Assembly (NCBI GenBank): GCA_903877065.1
Contig: CAIRCR010000479.1
Location: 1-35,044 of the forward strand
Direction: 5' to 3'
From: an uncultured Pseudomonadota bacterium
Lineage (GTDB): Bacteria > Pseudomonadota > Gammaproteobacteria > Methylococcales > Methylomonadaceae
Length of the DNA stretch: 35,044 nt
Below, one piece after another: positions 30,613-35,044 of this stretch (positions within the stretch are counted from its first letter, which is position 1; each line of letters starts with the position of its first letter). The notes beneath the pieces were generated by a model that saw only the letters and a program-made list of their open reading frames with translations, made no database searches and was not told the DNA's origin. A program made the translations under genes and the position numbers.

Positions 30613-30984
30613 ATGACCACAATACTCCTAGTTGAAGATGATGACATGATTCGCGATATGGTATCGCTACATTTGCAACGCAAAAGTTATAAGGTCATTA
30701 CGGCGGCAAATGGTGAAGAAAGCATACGCATAGCAGAATCTGAACTCCCCGATATCATTTTGATGGATTTGAATATGCCTGTAATGGATGGATTGGAAGC
30801 AACACGCCTCATTAAAAAAAATCCCGTTACCGCACAGATTCCTGTCATTATGTTATCGGGACACGTTATGCCGCACCATACAGCCGAAGCAAAATTGTTT
30901 ACAGGAAGCTGTGATGACTACGATACGAAGCCCATAAACATAGAGCGATTAGTGACAAAAATTAAGACCCTCTTGAACCAATAA
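30613..30984 (+). CDS. single-domain response regulator (CheY/DivK-like)
   Basis: ILLVEDDDMIRDMV, DIILMDLNMPVMDGLEATRLIK, PVIMLSGH. Confidence 0.92.
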   Translation: MTTILLVEDDDMIRDMVSLHLQRKSYKVITAANGEESIRIAESELPDIILMDLNMPVMDGLEATRLIKKNPVTAQIPVIMLSGHVMPHHTAEAKLFTGSCDDYDTKPINIERLVTKIKTLLNQ

Positions 30985-31003
30985 TCACAGCTACATTTCC
31001 TCT

Positions 31004-31054
31004 AAACGTGCATTGCCCTACCGTAATAAGTGGCGAACTTGGCAATGCACGTTT
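31004..31054. repeat. perfect 14-bp inverted repeat with 23-nt loop
   Basis: AAACGTGCATTGCC (31004-31017) / GGCAATGCACGTTT (31041-31054), between the response regulator and aat; not followed by a T-run. Confidence 0.85.
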
Positions 31055-31117
31055 CAATGTTTCAGCGTGCTTGCTCCACGCTAGACGCAAAAACACTTTT
31101 AGACTTATCAACCACGA

Positions 31118-31822
31118 ATGAAACTCACCATTCTCGACGCAACAAATCCACACCAACCTTTTCCACCGTTACGAAACGCCCTGCGTGAACCAAATGGTTT
31201 ACTTGCAGTTGGCGGTTGTTTGTCGAGTGAACGCTTAATCAGTGCTTATCGGTACGGTGTTTTTCCTTGGTTTAGTGCAAATGAACCGATTTTATGGTGG
31301 TCACCGAATCCACGTTTAGTTTTATTCCCTGAAAAATTATTAATATCAAAAAGCCTCGCCAAAACATTACGCCAAAATAGGTTCAACGTGACGTTTGATC
31401 AAGCGTTTGATTTGGTGATTGCAAAATGTGCTGAATTACGCGCTAACGCTGAAGGTACTTGGATTAGCGACGACATTCAAAGTGCTTATTCGCAATTACA
31501 TCGAGAAGGCGTTGCACATTCTGTCGAAGCGTGGCGCGACGGTGAATTGGTCGGTGGTTTATATGGCATTGCATTGGGAAAAGTGTTTTTTGGCGAGTCG
31601 ATGTTTCACACTCAAACTGATGCTTCAAAAGTAGCGTTCACCCATTGTGTTAAACAGTTACAAATCTGGGATTTTCAATTGATTGATTGCCAAGTTCACA
31701 GCGAGCATTTAGTGAGTTTAGGCGCACAAGAAATAACTCGCGTGGAATTTTCACATTTGCTGACTAAATACTGTTCAGATTCCACGCAAGTAACGGCATG
31801 GATTTGCTCAAAATCATCATGA
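31118..31822 (+). CDS. aat: leucyl/phenylalanyl-tRNA--protein transferase
   Basis: FPPLRNALREPNGLLAVGGCLSSERLISAYRYGVFPWFSANEPILWWSPNPRLVL; IDCQVHSEHLVSLGAQEITR. Confidence 0.95.
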   Translation: MKLTILDATNPHQPFPPLRNALREPNGLLAVGGCLSSERLISAYRYGVFPWFSANEPILWWSPNPRLVLFPEKLLISKSLAKTLRQNRFNVTFDQAFDLVIAKCAELRANAEGTWISDDIQSAYSQLHREGVAHSVEAWRDGELVGGLYGIALGKVFFGESMFHTQTDASKVAFTHCVKQLQIWDFQLIDCQVHSEHLVSLGAQEITRVEFSHLLTKYCSDSTQVTAWICSKSS

Positions 31823-31973
31823 TAACTGCTACAATGCACTCACTTCTCACCTAATTTGTGAGTAAAAAATGATGTGTGTTTTAAACATGAGTCCGCCGTT
31901 AGCACCTAAAATTGATTTCGGCAGAATTTGAACAGTCTCACGATACTGAATTATTTTAAAAAGCAGGATTAAG

Positions 31974-32903
31974 ATGAAAAAACTAAAATGTGCGGTGATT
32001 GGTACGGGATATTTAGGTAAATTTCACGCGGAAAAATACGCGAATTTACCCGATTGTGAACTCGTCGCCGTTGTTGACATCAATGCAGAAACGGCAAAAA
32101 CAATTGCTGATAAACACAGCGCACAAGCCTTAACCGATTACACGTCACTTTTAGGAAACGTTGAGGCAGTGAGCATTGTTGTTCCGACAACATTGCATTA
32201 TTTGGTTGCAAAAGAGTTTTTAAATTCGGGTGTTCATGTCTTGATTGAAAAACCAATTACCACAACCGTTGAGCAAGCAGACGAATTGATTGCCATTGCA
32301 AAAGAAAAAAATTTGATTCTGCAAGTGGGTCATTTAGAGCGTTTCAATCCAGCCGTTTTAGCGTTGGATAAAGACGAAAAACCGCTGTTTATTGAATCGC
32401 ATCGTTTGTCGCCATTTAATCCGAGAGCTAATGATGTTAGCGTCGTGCTAGATTTGATGATTCACGATATTGATATTATTTTGGCGTTGGTCGATTCAGA
32501 AGTTGAGCGTATTGACGCGAGTGGAACAGCAGTTTTAACAAAAGGCACTGATATTGCGAATGCAAGATTGACATTCAAAAATGGTTGCGTGGCGAATGTG
32601 ACCGCAAGCCGAATCAGCATGAAATTAGAACGTAAAATGCGTTTGTTTCGACCAAGTTCGTATGCGTCTGTTGATTTTCAAAATCGAATTTTGCAAAAAT
32701 ATCGCACAGGCGAAAAAGAAATGTTTCCGAATGTACCAGAAATTATCAGCGAAGAAGCAACCTTTGAAACCAGCGATGCACTACTTGCAGAAATTCAACA
32801 ATTTGTAAATTGCATTCAAACAGGTGAACAGCCTTTAGTCACAGGCGAAGCGGCACGTCTAGCATTAGCAACCGCAATTCAAATCACACAATTGTTGAAA
32901 TGA
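31974..32903 (+). CDS. Gfo/Idh/MocA family oxidoreductase
   Basis: KCAVIGTGYLGKFHAEKYANLPDCELVAVVDINAETA; HVLIEKPITTTVEQADELIAIA; VGHLERFNPAV. Resembles lipid-A-linked GnnA-type sugar dehydrogenases, but the substrate cannot be assigned. Confidence 0.88.
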   Translation: MKKLKCAVIGTGYLGKFHAEKYANLPDCELVAVVDINAETAKTIADKHSAQALTDYTSLLGNVEAVSIVVPTTLHYLVAKEFLNSGVHVLIEKPITTTVEQADELIAIAKEKNLILQVGHLERFNPAVLALDKDEKPLFIESHRLSPFNPRANDVSVVLDLMIHDIDIILALVDSEVERIDASGTAVLTKGTDIANARLTFKNGCVANVTASRISMKLERKMRLFRPSSYASVDFQNRILQKYRTGEKEMFPNVPEIISEEATFETSDALLAEIQQFVNCIQTGEQPLVTGEAARLALATAIQITQLLK

Positions 32904-32917
32904 CAGGGGTAACAATC

Positions 32918-33032
32918 GGGAGGTGTTTCAACTCTGTGGAGGCGATTATTTCGATAAGCCCGCAACACATTATCGTAAAAGGACTTACTCAAAATAGTTA
33001 AATCATAAATCCACATACTTGAAACACCTCCC
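32918..33032. repeat. MITE/ERIC-like palindromic element, copy B
   Basis: 23-bp terminal inverted repeats GGGAGGTGTTTCAACTCTGTGGA (32918-32940) / TCCACATACTTGAAACACCTCCC (33010-33032), 21/23 matching; shares TTTCGATAAGCCC and AAATAGTTAAATCATAAATCCACA with copy A. Confidence 0.85.
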
Positions 33033-33033
33033 T

Positions 33034-33068
33034 TTGCTCAGTTGAATTGAGTTGAATTACGAAACAAC
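33034..33068 (+). repeat. rpn-tail-like spacer motif, copy 1
   Basis: TTGCTCAGTTGAATTGAGTTGAATTACGAAACAAC. Confidence 0.75.
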
Positions 33069-33092
33069 ACAAAACCTACGGGATATTTCTTT

Positions 33093-33887
33093 ATGAAACA
33101 AGTCGCCTCATTGCAGTACGGTGTAATTTTTAAAAAAGCCTTCTCGCAACCCGACATTTTTACCGCTTTTGTACGAGCAGTTTTGGGCATTGAGTTCAGT
33201 TGCGACGTAGTTGAAACTGAAAAATCCTTTAGTCCGCCCATTGGTAATGTTGATTCTCGCTTCGACTTATTCGCGCAAGACGAGAAAAATCGCATCATTG
33301 TCGATATTCAACACGTCCGAAGTCATGACCATTACGACCGTTTTCTGCATTACCATTGCGTCGCGTTGCTTGAGCAGGTTGCCAACGCGAAAAGCTATCG
33401 TCACACCTTAAAAATTTTCACCATTGTCGTTTTAACTTCGGGCGACAAACATCAAAAAGACGTACTGACTATTGATTTCGACCCCAAAGATTTGAACGGT
33501 AACGGCGTGAAGGAAATTCCGCATAAAATTATTTATCTGTGTCCGAAATATGCGAATGAAAATACGCCCGCCGCTTACAAAGAATGGATGGATGCGATTC
33601 AAGACACGTTAGACGAAGAAGTTGACGAAACGCATTACCATGAATTGATGATTCAAAAAATCTTTGATTCGATTGAAAAAGACGGTATTTCGCCAACAGA
33701 ACGCGCCAGAATGTTCGAGGAATACAACAACGAAGAACATAAACAAACTGTTTTTGCTGAAGGTGAATTAAAAGCTCAACAAACTATTGCAAAAGGAATG
33801 TTATTAGAAGGTTTAAATCTCGAAATCATTGCGAAATTAACAGACTTAACGATTGAAGCCGTCGAGGAATTACGAAACAACGATTAA
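33093..33887 (+). CDS. Rpn-family PD-(D/E)XK nuclease / putative transposase
   Basis: SLQYGVIFKKAFSQPDIFTAFVRAVLG; NVDSRFDLFAQDEKNRIIVDIQHVR nuclease-core motif; tail IAKLTDLTIEAVEELRNND typical of the family. Confidence 0.88.
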   Translation: MKQVASLQYGVIFKKAFSQPDIFTAFVRAVLGIEFSCDVVETEKSFSPPIGNVDSRFDLFAQDEKNRIIVDIQHVRSHDHYDRFLHYHCVALLEQVANAKSYRHTLKIFTIVVLTSGDKHQKDVLTIDFDPKDLNGNGVKEIPHKIIYLCPKYANENTPAAYKEWMDAIQDTLDEEVDETHYHELMIQKIFDSIEKDGISPTERARMFEEYNNEEHKQTVFAEGELKAQQTIAKGMLLEGLNLEIIAKLTDLTIEAVEELRNND

Positions 33888-33928
33888 AACTTTAGGTTTT
33901 CAGCTACAAATCACACCCGCTAAAAACG

Positions 33929-33958
33929 TTGCTCATTTGAGCTGAATTACGAAATAAC
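33929..33958 (+). repeat. rpn-tail-like spacer motif, copy 2
   Basis: TTGCTCATTTGAGCTGAATTACGAAATAAC; in one frame encodes AELRNN. Confidence 0.8.
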
Positions 33959-34000
33959 GCACAACCAACACTTTTAACAAAAGCTGCAAAAAGGAAAAGC

Positions 34001-34282
34001 ATGAAATTTGAGTGGGACGAACAGAAAAATAAAATCAACATTCAAAAACATGGCATCGATTTTCGTGACGCAGTTTATGTTTTTTCTGACCCTTTTGCTT
34101 TGAGTATTCCAGACGATTATGCTGAAAACGAAGAACGCTGGCTTTTAGTCGGTTTGAATTTAAAAGACCAAATTTTGCTGGTCGTCCACACTTTTCGAGA
34201 TGGAAATATCACTCGCATTATTTCAGCTCGAAAAGCCACCCACAAAGAAAAATCCACTTATTTACAGAGAGCGAAAAAATGA
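34001..34282 (+). CDS. BrnT-family toxin
   Basis: MKFEWDEQKNKINIQKHGIDFRDAVYVFSDPFAL...ERWLLVGLNLKDQILLVVHTFRDGNITRIISARKATHKEKSTY. Confidence 0.92.
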   Translation: MKFEWDEQKNKINIQKHGIDFRDAVYVFSDPFALSIPDDYAENEERWLLVGLNLKDQILLVVHTFRDGNITRIISARKATHKEKSTYLQRAKK

Positions 34283-34479
34283 AAGACGAATACGATTTTT
34301 CCAACGCCCAGCAGGGTAAGTTCTACGTTCCATTAGATGAAATTGAAATGCCCGTTTATTTAGACCGTGACATCATGCAATTTTTAAATAACAAATGTGA
34401 CTTTAATGCTGAAAAAGTCCGTGTTTTGATTAACGATTTGTTACGCAAAGATATTGAAATTGTTCAAGCTGTTGCTTGA
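34279..34479 (+). CDS. BrnA-like antitoxin partner
   Basis: 66-aa ORF overlapping the brnT stop (ATGA); MKDEYDFSNAQQGKFYVPLDEIEMPVYLDRDIMQFL. Confidence 0.82.
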   Translation: MKDEYDFSNAQQGKFYVPLDEIEMPVYLDRDIMQFLNNKCDFNAEKVRVLINDLLRKDIEIVQAVA

Positions 34480-34500
34480 AGTTTGACCATGCTAAAAATT

Positions 34501-34537
34501 TTGCTCATTTGAGCTGAATTACGAAACAACGATTAAA
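34501..34537 (+). repeat. rpn-tail-like spacer motif, copy 3
   Basis: TTGCTCATTTGAGCTGAATTACGAAACAACGATTAAA. Its 3' 22 nt are identical to the end of the rpn gene (33867-33888), including the stop codon. Confidence 0.85.
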
Positions 34538-34581
34538 CCAAACCAACAACATTTTTTAACATTCACACGGGAGAAAAAACC

Positions 34582-35044
34582 ATGACAACAACTACAGACA
34601 CAATCGGCGGCGGCACATTAACTGTCACACCAAAAACTGAACCTTATAACGAACAACAAAATTACGGCGCATTTGCCGTCATCAAATCCGACGGTTCTGT
34701 TTTCGCGTGGGGCGACAAAAATTCAGGCGGCGACATCAGTTCAGTTGCCAGCCAACTTGACGGCACAATTCCAGTTACTCAAATTTTCACAAATGGTCAA
34801 TCCTTTGCCGCGCTTCGCTCCGACGGTTCGGTTGTAACGTGGGGCAGCGCAAACAACGGTGGTGACAGCAGCACAGTTTCTGATCAACTCAGCGGTTCAA
34901 TTCCAGTCACACAAATTTATTCAAATGGTAGTGCTTTTGCTGCTATTCGTTCCGATGGCTCTGTTGTTAGCTGGGGAAATGGAGGTTGGGATTCTACGAC
35001 CAATAAACAAGTTCAAATTGACACCAGTTCAGTTGCAAGCCAAA
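34582..35044 (+). CDS. RCC1-like repeat protein (partial, runs off right edge)
   Basis: MTTTTDTIGGGTLTVTPKTEPYNEQQNYGAFAVIKSDGSVFAWGDKNSGGD...FAALRSDGSVVTWGSANNGGD...FAAIRSDGSVVSWG; 44-aa period; no signal peptide. Absent from the ORF track because it is truncated by the window. Confidence 0.8.
   Translation, partial: MTTTTDTIGGGTLTVTPKTEPYNEQQNYGAFAVIKSDGSVFAWGDKNSGGDISSVASQLDGTIPVTQIFTNGQSFAALRSDGSVVTWGSANNGGDSSTVSDQLSGSIPVTQIYSNGSAFAAIRSDGSVVSWGNGGWDSTTNKQVQIDTSSVASQ

Noticed and set aside
31004-31054. Interpretation of the 14-bp inverted repeat as an integron attC site
   Set aside because: Lacks the RYYYAAC/GTTRRRY core sites and the unpaired-base asymmetry expected of attC; no integrase in the window.
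33038-33298. Minus-strand 86-aa ORF over the rpn start
   Set aside because: Antisense to rpn and to the spacer motif; no family signal.
33034-34530. Interpretation of the three motif copies as a CRISPR array
   Set aside because: Irregular spacing of hundreds of bp filled by coding genes; no uniform spacers.
1-35044. tRNA, rRNA or prophage genes
   Set aside because: Looked for T-loop-like GGTTCGAATC patterns, rRNA-like stretches and phage structural motifs by eye and found none convincing; a tRNAscan/Infernal run would be decisive.

Overview
35-kb window of AT-rich gammaproteobacterial-type chromosome; the taxon is inferred from gene content only. Most of it is ordinary, densely packed housekeeping genes: an lpoB/ycfL/COG3014 lipoprotein cluster, phhB, cpdA, argA, a TPR-glycosyltransferase, nagZ, typA/bipA, a rhodanese, comEC, rluB, DUF2970, ftsX, rimI, a family-4 uracil-DNA glycosylase, aat and a Gfo/Idh oxidoreductase. 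Accessory content: (i) an M10 metalloprotease with RTX repeats at its N-terminus; (ii) a small surface-glycan cluster (acyltransferase/SGNH, GT9, two tandem GT2, methyltransferase) bordered by a decayed class III adenylate cyclase relic beside an ftsX that has lost its ftsE neighbour; (iii) a split PAS + poly-HAMP chemoreceptor + CheY-like module; (iv) a right-edge cassette array (rpn nuclease, BrnT/BrnA toxin-antitoxin, RCC1-like repeat protein). In that array the intergenic spacers carry repeated copies of a motif matching the 3' end of the rpn gene. Two copies of a ~115-bp element with terminal inverted repeats (ERIC/Correia-like, MITE-like) lie about 30 kb apart. No rRNA, tRNA or CRISPR array was recognised. 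All family calls come from reading motifs; no searches were run.
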